From contig NZ_BAABJI010000002.1 in assembly GCF_039543225.1 (NCBI RefSeq), forward strand, positions 1,240,001 through 1,304,000: a DNA stretch of 64,000 bases, read 5' to 3'. A program made the translations under genes and the position numbers. Positions 34,410 through 42,951 of the stretch are shown one piece after another. Below the pieces are notes generated by a model, which was given only the letters and a program-made list of their open reading frames with translations, had not been told where the DNA came from and searched no databases. The DNA is from Mucilaginibacter defluvii. Lineage in GTDB: Bacteria > Bacteroidota > Bacteroidia > Sphingobacteriales > Sphingobacteriaceae. Each line of letters begins with the position of its first letter. Positions within the stretch are counted from its first letter, which is position 1.

Positions 34410-34763
34410 ATGAAAAAATTTTTGTTAATGTGCTGCTTCTTCTTAGGAATAGCAGCAGCAAGCCACGCCCAGGGCGGCGGCAGAAGGTTTAATCCGGAAG
34501 ACAGGGCAAAGCAATTGCAAACCCAGCTAAAACTGAACGATGACCAGACCGCCAAGGTAACGGCCATCTACAAAACGCAGTTTACGAAAATGGACAGCCT
34601 GCGTAAAGCCGGCGGCGATTTCCGCAGTTCAATGCGCCCGCTGATGGACTCAACCAACAAGCAGGTAAAAGCGGTTTTAACTACCGAACAAGCCGCTGAG
34701 TTTGACAAAATGCAGCAGGAACGTATGAACCGTATGCGCCAGAACGGCGGCGGCGGTAAATAA
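34410..34763 (+). CDS. Small secreted Spy/CpxP-like protein
   Basis: A 117-residue protein with signal peptide MKKFLLMCCFFLGIAAASHA, then a Gly-rich linker. The mature part has alternating charged helices with two LTxxQ-like motifs: LQTQLKLNDDQTAKVTAIY and VLTTEQAAEFDKMQQERMNR. This is the arrangement of the DUF4890/Spy-CpxP periplasmic proteins, which bind or chaperone envelope proteins or metals. It ends in a Gly-rich tail. A strong terminator follows after ~27 bases. Confidence 0.75.
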   Translation: MKKFLLMCCFFLGIAAASHAQGGGRRFNPEDRAKQLQTQLKLNDDQTAKVTAIYKTQFTKMDSLRKAGGDFRSSMRPLMDSTNKQVKAVLTTEQAAEFDKMQQERMNRMRQNGGGGK

Positions 34764-34789
34764 GCCTGCCATTTTATTATAGAAATACC

Positions 34790-34819
34790 AAAGCGGCTAT
34801 CAGCCGCTTTTTTTATTTT
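34790..34819 (+). terminator. Terminator of the Spy-like gene, overlapping a -7 box
   Basis: AAAGCGGCT (34790-34798), 3-base loop, AGCCGCTTT (34802-34810), followed by a T-tract. The T-tract continues into TATTTTTG (34814-34821), an exact TAnnTTTG element that may drive bioF. Confidence 0.8.
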
Positions 34820-34821
34820 TG
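34814..34821 (+). promoter_or_regulatory. -7 promoter element of bioF-bioD
   Basis: TATTTTTG matches TAnnTTTG exactly and sits inside the T-tract of the preceding terminator. A start site ~7 bases further on (about 34828) lies just before the TTG codon at 34840. The -33 box is not clear. Confidence 0.4.
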
Positions 34822-34839
34822 CCCAAACTCATTAGTATT

Positions 34840-35970
34840 TTGAAACGCGCGGCAGATTTCATTCAGCAACGATTGGCAGACAGGCAACAGGCTGGCAATT
34901 ACCGTACCCTGAAACCGGAGAATACGCTGATCGACTTTTGCTCGAACGATTACCTTGGCTTTGCCCGGTCGCCGCAACTGAAACAAAAAATAGCCGAGGA
35001 AATTGGAGCATATCCAGAAAATCATAACGGCTCCGCAGGTTCACGGTTGCTGGCCGGTAATCTGCAATATACGGAGCAGTTGGAGGCAAGTATAGCCGGC
35101 TATCATGAAGCTGAGGCAGGGCTGCTTTTCAATTCTGGATATGATGCCAATATAGGCCTTTTCTCGTCCCTCCCGCAACGCGGCGATACCATCATTTTAG
35201 ATGAACTGGCCCACGCCTCCATCATTGACGGCGCGCGGCTAAGTAACGCCAACCGCTATACTTTTAAACATAACGACCTGCAAAGTTTAGCGGACAAACT
35301 CAAGGCAGCTAAAGGCTCCATATATATAGGTATTGAAAGTATTTATTCTATGGATGGCGATTCATCGCCTATTGCTGAAATCCTTGATTTAGCCGACAGC
35401 TACAACGCTGCCGTAATTGTTGACGAGGCACATGCCATCGGCTTATATAAAACAGGTTTGGTACAACAGTTTGGCTTGCACAACAGGGTATTTGCACGGG
35501 TGATCACTTTTGGCAAGGCATTGGGCTGCCACGGTGCCGTAGTTTTAGGCAGCGATAATCTAAGGAATTACCTGATCAACTTTGCGCGGGCGTTTATTTA
35601 TACTACCGCGGCATCCTTCCATCAAGTGGCATCTGTAAAAACAGCCTATATATTTTTGAGGGATGCAGATGAAGCTATTTCTACACTAAAAAGTAATATA
35701 GCGCTGTTTAAAAGTACCATTGATAAGCATGAGGATTTTCCACTCATTGAAAGCGAAAGCGCCATCCAGTGCATCATCTTAAAAAGCAACGAAAAGGCGA
35801 AGCTGATAGCCTCGACACTACAGCAAAAAGGCATTGATGTACGCCCGATTTTAAGCCCGACCGTGCAGCAGGGCAGCGAACGTATCAGGATATGTTTGCA
35901 CGCTTACAGCACTCCGGATGAGATATTATTACTTACCGAGACCCTAAATAAATTTCTGCATGAGCGATAA
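34840..35970 (+). CDS. bioF: 8-amino-7-oxononanoate synthase
   Basis: A PLP enzyme of biotin synthesis that condenses pimeloyl-ACP/CoA with alanine. Motifs include CSNDYLGFARSP near residue 35, GSAGSRLLAGN (about 64-74), VDEAHAIGLYKTG and the PLP lysine Lys226 in TFGKALGCHGA. No ATG precedes these. The frame opens with TTG at 34819, which lies within a terminator T-tract and -7 box. I take TTG at 34840 as the likely start, giving 376 residues. The start is therefore uncertain. bioD follows with an 11-base overlap. bioA, bioB and bioC are not in the window. Confidence 0.9.
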   Translation: MKRAADFIQQRLADRQQAGNYRTLKPENTLIDFCSNDYLGFARSPQLKQKIAEEIGAYPENHNGSAGSRLLAGNLQYTEQLEASIAGYHEAEAGLLFNSGYDANIGLFSSLPQRGDTIILDELAHASIIDGARLSNANRYTFKHNDLQSLADKLKAAKGSIYIGIESIYSMDGDSSPIAEILDLADSYNAAVIVDEAHAIGLYKTGLVQQFGLHNRVFARVITFGKALGCHGAVVLGSDNLRNYLINFARAFIYTTAASFHQVASVKTAYIFLRDADEAISTLKSNIALFKSTIDKHEDFPLIESESAIQCIILKSNEKAKLIASTLQQKGIDVRPILSPTVQQGSERIRICLHAYSTPDEILLLTETLNKFLHER

Positions 35971-36577
35971 GCAACCCCTATTTATTACCGGCATTGGTAC
36001 CGGCATTGGCAAAACCATTACATCGGCCGTTGTGGTTGAAAAACTGAAAGCCGACTATTGGAAACCCATACAATCCGGCGACTTAAATGATAGTGACACT
36101 TTGAAATTGCAAGCGATGGTGAGCAACCCCATAACTGTTTTTCACCCGGAGACATATCGGCTTACACAACCTTATTCGCCCCATAAATCGGCAGCTATTG
36201 ATGGTATCACCATTAAACTGAATAAATTTACACTTCCGCAAACCAATAACCAATTGATTATTGAGGGTGCAGGGGGCCTGATGGTGCCGCTGAATAATGA
36301 GCATTTGATAATAGATCTGATCAAATATTTAGGTGCGAAGGTAATCCTGGTATCGCAAAATTACCTGGGCAGTATTAACCATACGCTGTTATCCATATCC
36401 TTATTAAAACAGTATAATATCGCTATTAAAGGCATACTGTTTAATGGCGACAGCGATAAGTATTCTGAAGATTTTATACTCAACTATACCGGGGTAAAAT
36501 TGCTTGGCCATATTCCGCAACTATCCTCTATTAATAACGAAACTATTGTGCAGGCCGGTGCACAAATCAATGTTTGA
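35960..36577 (+). CDS. bioD: Dethiobiotin synthetase
   Basis: A 205-residue ATP-dependent carboxylase that closes the ureido ring of dethiobiotin. The P-loop is GIGTGIGKTITSAVV (11 onward), with VEKLKADYWKPIQSG, the Mg/substrate motif IEGAGGLMVPL near 99 and the later VILVSQNYLGSINHTLLS. The gene overlaps bioF by 11 bases, so translation is coupled. No terminator was seen after it; the next 250 bases lack coding character. Confidence 0.92.
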   Translation: MSDKQPLFITGIGTGIGKTITSAVVVEKLKADYWKPIQSGDLNDSDTLKLQAMVSNPITVFHPETYRLTQPYSPHKSAAIDGITIKLNKFTLPQTNNQLIIEGAGGLMVPLNNEHLIIDLIKYLGAKVILVSQNYLGSINHTLLSISLLKQYNIAIKGILFNGDSDKYSEDFILNYTGVKLLGHIPQLSSINNETIVQAGAQINV

Positions 36578-36830
36578 ACGTCTGTCGTGCGTCTATTAGC
36601 GGGCATTTTTCTGAGCTAAGCGGGCACCTGCCTGTGAATCATATCTTTCGGTTTTTGAAAGATACCTATACATTTTGTAAGGTTTTTTGTGGGTGATTTT
36701 TTGATAACGAATAAATCGTTCATATACAACTTTATCAGCCTTGCGGTATCAATTTATACCATATTACTTACGCGCCGGTAAGGTAAAAATGCATTTCCCG
36801 TGCTTACTCTTATAACAGTTAATAAAAGGT

Positions 36831-37220
36831 ATGGCCGGTAGTAACCAAAACAGCGACAATTTGGAAAAGGAGTTCATAGAGCTGGTGAAGCACTCGAGGC
36901 GTGGCAAGCTAAAGGTGTATATTGACATGAGCGCCGGCGTGGACAAAATCTACCGTATGCTGCAGGAAGCCATGTGCTGCTGAAAAGCCCATTGCAATTG
37001 CGGAGTTGGCATTGAAAGAGGTTGCATATCACCTGGCGCGGAAGATATAAATAAAAAGCGACCAGGTCATGCAAACCATTATGCAGGCCTGGGGATGGCT
37101 ATCTCCAAGGATTTTATTGAGTTGCAACAACGCCGCATAAGTTTGGAAAGCGCCCTGAGTGAAGGCATCAGGTTTTATTTTTTACTCCGGCTGTTTCATA
37201 AAACAAGGCGGCAGATTTGA
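36831..37220 (+). pseudogene. kdpD: Decayed KdpD-like sensor histidine kinase remnant
   Basis: The frame from the ATG at 36831 reads an N-terminus like KdpD (FIELVKHSRRGKLKVYIDMSAG, written here across the P-loop region, continues DKIYRMLQEAM), where intact KdpD has GMAAGVGKTYRMLQEA. Gly-to-Asp, Gly-to-Asp and Thr-to-Ile changes destroy the P-loop. It then breaks into a stop. A short middle piece (EKPIAIAELALKEVAYHLAR) ends at a stop. From 37086 a third frame reads a histidine-kinase C-terminus, GLGMAISKDFIELQQRRISL, ending with TGA at 37218-37220. The ~390 bases thus hold both ends of a kinase with the core deleted. The surrounding bioD and SDR genes are intact. No kdpABC remains are visible. 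Confidence 0.7.
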
Positions 37221-37241
37221 TGGCCTGCCGTCTTGTTTATT
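37201..37241 (+). terminator. Hairpin terminator at the end of the kinase remnant
   Basis: Arms 37201-37214 and 37225-37238 (AAACAAGGCGGCAG / CTGCCGTCTTGTTT) pair over 14 bp with one wobble. The 3' arm ends in TTGTTTA. It sits at the stop codon of the remnant and 20 bases from the end of the convergent SDR gene, so it may serve both. Confidence 0.65.
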
Positions 37242-37261
37242 GGCTGCTTACAGGGCGACTG

Positions 37262-38107
37262 TTACTTTTGAAAATCGGTTGATTTACTAATGCTTTCAAA
37301 GGCATCCAGATCTTGTTGAACGGCCCCTATCTTGTTGTTCGCCATAGCGAATGCATCCGACCCGAGGAACAAATGCAGCGGGCGGTTCTCCATTTCGGCT
37401 ACTTTAATGAAAGCAGCGGCGGCATTTTCCGGATCGCCGGGCTGACTGCCGATGATCTGCTCATTATGGATCACTTCCAGGTCGCGGGCTTCTTTGTAAT
37501 CAGCTATCGGGCTGGCGGCGGTGCGTAATGAACCTTGCAGCAGGAAGTTGGTTTTAAAATATCCGGGGTAAACAATAGTAGCACTGATGCCCATTGATTT
37601 TACCTCTGCTGATAAGGCCTCGGTAAAACCGGCCACAGCAAACTTTGTAGCATTGTAAACACCCCAACCGGGGAAGGTGCCTAAAAAACCTGCTATTGAG
37701 GAAATGTTGAAGAAAGCCCCTGCCCTCTTTTCGCGAAAGTGAGGCATCACGTTGCGGACAACATTTAACGAGCCGAATACGTTAACATCAAAATTCTGAC
37801 GGGCTTCGGCATCGGTCAGTTCTTCCAGAGTACCCAGCTGACCGTAACCGGCGTTATTAATTACAACATCAATACCACCTAATGTAGCTATAATTTGAGC
37901 AACGGTTTTGGCCACACTATCGTTATTAACCAAATCCATCTGCACGGGTAAAAAGTCGGGGCCGGTATAACCTACCTCTTCGCTCAGCGCGGCGGCATCA
38001 CGAGATGTAGCGGCAACTTTATAACCCTCCTTAAGCAAACGTTTTACAAGTGTTAAACCTAAACCTTTTGAAGCTCCTGTAACGAACCATACTTTTTGTG
38101 TTTTCAT
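37262..38107 (-). CDS. Short-chain dehydrogenase/reductase
   Basis: A 281-residue classical SDR that oxidises or reduces an alcohol/carbonyl with NAD(P). The cofactor motif is TGASKGLG (10-17), NNAG is at 84-87 and the catalytic Ser137, Tyr151 and Lys155 appear in NISSIAG and YNATK. It has the usual length with a short C-terminal extension. The AraC regulator immediately upstream on the same strand (start 86 bases away) probably controls it. Its substrate is unknown. Confidence 0.9.
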   Translation of the reverse strand: MKTQKVWFVTGASKGLGLTLVKRLLKEGYKVAATSRDAAALSEEVGYTGPDFLPVQMDLVNNDSVAKTVAQIIATLGGIDVVINNAGYGQLGTLEELTDAEARQNFDVNVFGSLNVVRNVMPHFREKRAGAFFNISSIAGFLGTFPGWGVYNATKFAVAGFTEALSAEVKSMGISATIVYPGYFKTNFLLQGSLRTAASPIADYKEARDLEVIHNEQIIGSQPGDPENAAAAFIKVAEMENRPLHLFLGSDAFAMANNKIGAVQQDLDAFESISKSTDFQK

Positions 38108-38193
38108 GACAATGATTATTTAATTGTATGATACAAAGGTGGCTACAATGACCCGGCTAGCACTTATTCAAATCATAGAGATATTTGCGAGTT

Positions 38194-39138
38194 TCAAATA
38201 TTGGCGGGTGCCAGCGTACTTTTCCTGAAAACAGACGGCGACAAATTAGCCTTCTTCCTGAAAAATGAGGTGAATGCGGCCTGTCCGGAAAAGCCCAGTC
38301 CGTCGCTTATTTCGCTGATGTCCCAGTCGGTTTGTACCAATAGCGACTTCGCTTCGTAGAGCAGCCTGTCCTGAATATGCTCGCGTAGGGTTTTACCGGT
38401 ATGGCTTTTAACCAGCGAGTTAAGGTAGTTGGGGTGTACATGCAGTTGATCAGCAAACTCGGCGGCGGTTTTAAGCTTCACAATACTGTCGCGCTGCTGT
38501 ACCTTAAAGGCTGACTCCAATAACGACAGGAAACGATATATGTAGCCATACCCTTCTGATACCGTCTTTTCCGGTCGTGTACGCCCTGCACGCTGCGCCT
38601 CCAGCAGCATCATTTGCAGTTGCAGTAATATGGCTTGTTTCTTATCTACATTATCGCCCCTGTCCTCATTCAGCATTACCTCAAAGTTGCCGTTTATGTT
38701 GGCAGATTGAGCTTCGTTTAATCGTACAACGCAGTTGGCGGGTTTAAAATAAGGGTATTGACGAAGCAGATGCAGCACATGGTCGGCATCATGCTCAAAA
38801 TAAGCAGGATGTATCAAACAAAAATGCCCGCCCGTTTCTTCGGATGTGGTTTGCCATGCCATAATCTCGTCGGGATGAAGAAAAGCTATCTCATTCGGCC
38901 CCATCTCATAGCGGTGCAAGCCGATGATAAGAACACCTGTTCCGGCCGTCATATGAAATATCTTGTAAAACTTACGGCGGTGCGGCGATATATAATCCTT
39001 AACCGGATAGTTATCCCGGTTTTGTATTACAAAATATTTTGAATCAAGCGGATAATGTTCGAGGTTGAGTAGCGGCACCTTATACTCATCGTGCGCAAAC
39101 TTTTCCAGCTCCATACGGGGTATCATCGATGCATCCAT
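38194..39138 (-). CDS. AraC-family transcriptional regulator
   Basis: I place the start at the ATG at 39138; the frame also opens with a TTG at 39144. The ~314-residue protein has a cupin-like N-terminal sensor (IFHMTAGTGVLIIGLHRYEM, about 63-82) and a C-terminal double HTH: TAAEFADQLHVHPNYLNSLV and WDISEISDGLGFSGQAAFTS. The C-terminal half is typical of AraC/XylS regulators paired with an SDR or other redox gene in Bacteroidota. It lies directly upstream of the SDR gene on the same strand, so it probably regulates that gene or itself. Confidence 0.87.
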   Translation of the reverse strand: MDASMIPRMELEKFAHDEYKVPLLNLEHYPLDSKYFVIQNRDNYPVKDYISPHRRKFYKIFHMTAGTGVLIIGLHRYEMGPNEIAFLHPDEIMAWQTTSEETGGHFCLIHPAYFEHDADHVLHLLRQYPYFKPANCVVRLNEAQSANINGNFEVMLNEDRGDNVDKKQAILLQLQMMLLEAQRAGRTRPEKTVSEGYGYIYRFLSLLESAFKVQQRDSIVKLKTAAEFADQLHVHPNYLNSLVKSHTGKTLREHIQDRLLYEAKSLLVQTDWDISEISDGLGFSGQAAFTSFFRKKANLSPSVFRKSTLAPANI

Positions 39139-39224
39139 AAACAAATTTACTTATTTTGACGGTAAGCAAAAAAGCACATACCGTAAGATATGCGCCTTAA
39201 TCACCTGGAAATTACAGATAACGA

Positions 39225-40199
39225 TTAACTACCGGCACCAGCCATCAGCAATTGCTCCACAATTTCGGTATAACCCCGCTCGCTGGCGAAATCCATTGCG
39301 CTGCGGCTGTTGTTATCAACCGCGTTAACATCGGCTCCCTGCTCAATCAACAACGCGGTAAAATCATTAAACCCGCACTGCGCGGCTACGATAAGCGGGG
39401 TTTCGCTAAAGCTGTTACGCGAGTTAATATCGGCACCAGCATTTAATAATACGTTGCCTATATGATGATTACCCATCCCCGCCGCGTAATGCAACGCAGA
39501 ATTGCCATTGAGTACATGCAGGTTAACGTCCGCGCTGTTCTTAATAAGCAATTCCACTAAATGAATGTTGGAGTTATCTACAGCCAGTATAAGCGCGCTT
39601 ACACCATTATTATTTAACTCGTTCAGATTTAACGTTCCGTGGCGCAGCAGTGCATTAACCGTTTCACTTTGATTATTATATACCGCCTGGTGTAATGGGG
39701 TATTACCATGATCATCCTTTTGTGTGGCATTATTAGCTGATAGCGAGCTTACAAGATCACGCATACCGTTTGCCGTAGCATGATCGTAGATATTGTAGCC
39801 ACCGTTATCCTTCGCCTCGGTATCGGCGCCTAATGAAATCAGGTAAAGCGCGGTTTCTGTTTTGCTGGCCAGCACAGCATAAAACACCGGCGTTTGGCCG
39901 TAATTATTAGCCGCGTTTATGTCGGCACCGGCATCAGTTAGTTGCTTTATAATATCCTTACTGCCAATACGCGCCGCACAGTGCAGTGGTGTTTCACTGG
40001 TGTTGTTGGCAAGGTTTACATCGGCACCCGCATCAATCAGCATTTTAACAATATCCTTTGCGCCTTTGGCAGCTACGTAATAAAGCGGCGTATTACCAAC
40101 TGCATCGCGTTTATCAATATTTATTCCGCCTTTTTTTAAAAAGGCTTGTACTATTCCTTTTTGCGCATTTTTACATGCGTTCAAAAACATGTTATCCAT
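39225..40199 (-). CDS. Ankyrin-repeat protein 1
   Basis: A 324-residue protein made almost wholly of about 9 ankyrin repeats of ~33 residues (e.g. GNTPLYYVAAKGAKDIVKML, SETPLHCAARIGSKDIIKQL, GNTPLHQAVYNNQSETVNAL, GNSALHYAAGMGNHHIGNVL). It has no signal peptide or membrane segment, so it is cytosolic. Ankyrin stacks bind other proteins; no enzymatic part is present. It is the last gene of a five-gene operon (DUF4870, lipoprotein, TPR-like, ankyrin 2, ankyrin 1) and lies 11 bases after ankyrin 2. A partner cannot be named. Confidence 0.88.
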   Translation of the reverse strand: MDNMFLNACKNAQKGIVQAFLKKGGINIDKRDAVGNTPLYYVAAKGAKDIVKMLIDAGADVNLANNTSETPLHCAARIGSKDIIKQLTDAGADINAANNYGQTPVFYAVLASKTETALYLISLGADTEAKDNGGYNIYDHATANGMRDLVSSLSANNATQKDDHGNTPLHQAVYNNQSETVNALLRHGTLNLNELNNNGVSALILAVDNSNIHLVELLIKNSADVNLHVLNGNSALHYAAGMGNHHIGNVLLNAGADINSRNSFSETPLIVAAQCGFNDFTALLIEQGADVNAVDNNSRSAMDFASERGYTEIVEQLLMAGAGS

Positions 40200-40210
40200 A
40201 GTGTAATTCT

Positions 40211-41647
40211 TTAAACCAGCAGTAATTTTACTACGGCTTCGTTATTATTTTGCACGGCTATATCCATAGCGGTTTGGCCGGCATTGTTAACCTTTTCTAC
40301 ATTATCAACCCCTGCATCAATCAATAACGATACAATTTTTTTGGCCGACATATGGTCGCTGTTGGACGCCGCGTAGGTAAGTGCCGTATTGCCCGTTTTA
40401 TCTGTATAACCGGTATCAGCGTTATTATCCAGCAATAATTCAGCTATTCCGAATTTATTCTCATTGCCACGTTGCGCAAAGCTCATTAACGGCGTTTTGC
40501 CATCGGTGTTAGGTTTGTTGATATCGCAGCCTGCGTCAATCAGTTCTCCAGCCAAGGCTGTATTCAAATCGGCCATATAACCCGCCTGGCATACCATATT
40601 CAACGCGGTGTCGCCTTCATTGTTCACTACGGCGTCTAAATCAAGGCCACCATCAATCAGGGCGCGCAGCATCTTTACAATATCCCGCGTATCCTGGCTC
40701 ATGCCCCGCCCCATGTTACTTACCGATTTGGTAAGCAATTGTAACACGGCAGTTTGCCCGCTACCTGTGCTGTAATTTACATCGGCACCAGCTTTTACAA
40801 GTAAGTGCACCATTGGCAGCGAAGGATATTCGCAAGCCAGCATTAAAGGTGTACTACGATATTGGTCAGACAGCTCATTCAAATCCGCGCCATTATTTAT
40901 GACGGCCTCAACAGCTTCAACATCCCGGTTTAATACAGCCTCATGCAGCGTCATTCCGCCTGTAGCACCGGCCTCTTCATCACCTGATATAATTGCCGCA
41001 ATCTCCTTTACACCGCTGCGTTGCGCATAGGTTAAAGGTGTGGTGCCGTAAACATCCTTATCTTCCAGATCGATGCCCCCTTTATCAACCAATATCCTCA
41101 CTGTTTTAGCTGCAGCATCAACTGCGCCCGGTATAGTTTTACGATGAACCAATTTTTCGCATATTAAATGCAACAGGTTTTTACCCTCGCTATCGGTAAC
41201 GTCCATCTTAATACCAGCATCTCCCAGCGCATCAAGCATTGGGTACAGGTAAACCAGGGCTGCATCAAAATAGGCGAGCTTGCCTGAATCATTTTTCTTT
41301 TTAGCGTTAACGCCTATTTCGAGCAGTATAGTGGCAGTATCATACACACGTTTCGCCTTTTCGTCTAAATCCGCGCTGCTTAAATCAAACTTTGTTGTGG
41401 CGAGCGCATGTAAAGGCGTATCGCCATACTTTGCCGGGCGGGGTTTAACACCGGCATCATTTAACAAGCGTATGGCATCGGTATCAGTAAACCGCGCCGC
41501 CAGATGGTAAAGGCCTTCCTCACCGTCGCCGGTGATGTTCAGGTCGGCAAGTTCGCGGTATAAAGCTATAACATCAGTACGTTCGGCCGGTTGCGCAAAC
41601 ATATTGCGGTGGTAAGCGTCTCTTATCTTATTAAAATCGTTTGTCAT
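40211..41647 (-). CDS. Ankyrin-repeat protein 2
   Basis: A 478-residue cytosolic protein with about 12 ankyrin repeats, two of them split by longer insertions (around residues 85-140 and 310-345). Clear repeats include GDTPLHALATTKFDLSSADL, GTTPLTYAQRSGVKEIAAII, GMTLHEAVLNRDVEAVEAV and GQTAMDIAVQNNNEAVVKLL. No other domain is visible. It is preceded by a TPR-like protein whose stop is only 3 bases upstream. Two ankyrin proteins in one operon suggest a shared complex or a duplication, but the sequences are clearly different. Confidence 0.87.
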   Translation of the reverse strand: MTNDFNKIRDAYHRNMFAQPAERTDVIALYRELADLNITGDGEEGLYHLAARFTDTDAIRLLNDAGVKPRPAKYGDTPLHALATTKFDLSSADLDEKAKRVYDTATILLEIGVNAKKKNDSGKLAYFDAALVYLYPMLDALGDAGIKMDVTDSEGKNLLHLICEKLVHRKTIPGAVDAAAKTVRILVDKGGIDLEDKDVYGTTPLTYAQRSGVKEIAAIISGDEEAGATGGMTLHEAVLNRDVEAVEAVINNGADLNELSDQYRSTPLMLACEYPSLPMVHLLVKAGADVNYSTGSGQTAVLQLLTKSVSNMGRGMSQDTRDIVKMLRALIDGGLDLDAVVNNEGDTALNMVCQAGYMADLNTALAGELIDAGCDINKPNTDGKTPLMSFAQRGNENKFGIAELLLDNNADTGYTDKTGNTALTYAASNSDHMSAKKIVSLLIDAGVDNVEKVNNAGQTAMDIAVQNNNEAVVKLLLV

Positions 41648-41650
41648 AAA

Positions 41651-42151
41651 TCAGCTGTTTTTACGGGCTACGTTTAAAGCCTCGGTTATGTTAAGGTAGT
41701 TTTTGTATGCGATGGGTGTTGCTGTTTCAATTACCCGGGCATAATCCTTCAGTTGCAGCCAGCAATCAGTTTTCAGCCGCACAATTGCGTCAGCAACCAG
41801 AACGGGCAACAGTTCAATATACCTGGAGCTAAGCGCTTGCTTATAATTGCTAAGTTGATTTTGATTATCACGCATGGTTTTATACCATACATCGTTATCC
41901 CGGTTTGGTTTGGATTGAAATACCGGCAACAACACCCTCGCTTTTTCAGCACATGCTAATGCTTCTTTGTAGCATTCTACCGAATAGTAGCAAAGCGCCA
42001 GGTTAAACTGGGTCGCCGGCAAGTCGGGCTGTTCTGCTTGCAACAACAAATAGGCATCAGCAAAACAGCCGGCATTAATCAATCGGCAAATAAGCTCCTC
42101 TTCGCTACTGCCGCGTGTTGTGCTTAAGTTATTATTCGCACCTAAAAGCAT
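41651..42151 (-). CDS. TPR-like protein
   Basis: About 166 residues from the ATG at 42151 (MLLGANNNLSTTRG). The frame is open to 42334, but an earlier start would overlap the lipoprotein gene on the same strand, and 42151 lies 13 bases past its stop. Repeated helical pairs with A-L-Y-A spacing (ATQFNLALCYYSVECYKEAL, then ACAEKARVLLP) look like one to two tetratricopeptide-type repeats. No signal peptide. It is the third gene of the ankyrin operon. Function unknown; it probably scaffolds protein contacts. Confidence 0.65.
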   Translation of the reverse strand: MLLGANNNLSTTRGSSEEELICRLINAGCFADAYLLLQAEQPDLPATQFNLALCYYSVECYKEALACAEKARVLLPVFQSKPNRDNDVWYKTMRDNQNQLSNYKQALSSRYIELLPVLVADAIVRLKTDCWLQLKDYARVIETATPIAYKNYLNITEALNVARKNS

Positions 42152-42164
42152 AAGTTTTACAGGT

Positions 42165-42872
42165 TTACTTTTTAAATTCGGTGATTTGTACCTGCAGGCA
42201 GATGAGTTTTCCGGAGTCGACCTTATCATGATAAGCCGGCACTGCAACGCTATCCTTTGACGACAGCAGTTTATAGTAATAATCCGGGCCGCGCAGCTTT
42301 TTACGTATAGGATGAGCCATGATGAGTAACTCATTATTCGCCATACAGGTAACGCCTACGGCATCCGCCCGTAATGATGACCAATACTCGTCCATTACAT
42401 CGTAATTAACGATAGGATACTCCTCTCCTTTCGCGGGCTGCCTTACAGGCTGAAGCATAAAGTTCTCGTCAATGCGATCATAAATTTCTATTTCTCTTCC
42501 GTCCTTGTCCCGCTTTGTACCCGTCGAAAAGGTGAGCCCCTGTATCAGCCAATAATATCCGCGTTTTTGCCCGTCCCAATTACTGTAGTAGTTTTTATCC
42601 TTAAAATGCATGGTATCTACACGCAACGAATCATAATCGGCCTTGCTAAGCGTCCGAATTTTTACACTTAGCCGCGGGCCAAGGCTGTCAAGCCTGGTCA
42701 CCACGTCAGTTGAGTCAGGACGTAAGTAATTATCATCGAGCGCGAAGATCAAGGGCACGTCAGGCAATTTGAATGCTTCCTCGTAAGGAGCATTACGCTG
42801 CCCGCAACTCAATAGTGATATTTGCACCATCGAGAAAATACCCAGGCGTGCTAACAGCTTACGGATGTTCAT
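42165..42872 (-). CDS. Hypothetical lipoprotein
   Basis: About 236 residues from the ATG at 42872 (an in-frame ATG two codons earlier is equally possible; the one at 42980 overlaps the DUF4870 gene). MNIRKLLARLGIFSMVQISLLSC gives a lipobox with the cysteine at residue 23. The mature part is charged and rich in Asp/Tyr (e.g. YYSNWDGQKRGYYWLIQGL) and shows no motif I recognise. It lies in the middle of the ankyrin operon and may be its membrane-anchored partner. Confidence 0.65.
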   Translation of the reverse strand: MNIRKLLARLGIFSMVQISLLSCGQRNAPYEEAFKLPDVPLIFALDDNYLRPDSTDVVTRLDSLGPRLSVKIRTLSKADYDSLRVDTMHFKDKNYYSNWDGQKRGYYWLIQGLTFSTGTKRDKDGREIEIYDRIDENFMLQPVRQPAKGEEYPIVNYDVMDEYWSSLRADAVGVTCMANNELLIMAHPIRKKLRGPDYYYKLLSSKDSVAVPAYHDKVDSGKLICLQVQITEFKK

Positions 42873-42951
42873 GGCCATGCATATCAGGTGAACAATCGGG
42901 TTAAACAGAAAGCGGGAAGCTGCAAGCTCCCCGCCTTTCCGCATGACAGGT

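Noticed and set aside
36578..36830. Small hairpin (ATCTTTC/GAAAGAT near 36640) and repeated AGCGGGCA words after bioD as a riboswitch or element.
   Set aside because: No conserved RNA architecture is recognisable; the arms are short and T-runs are poorly placed.
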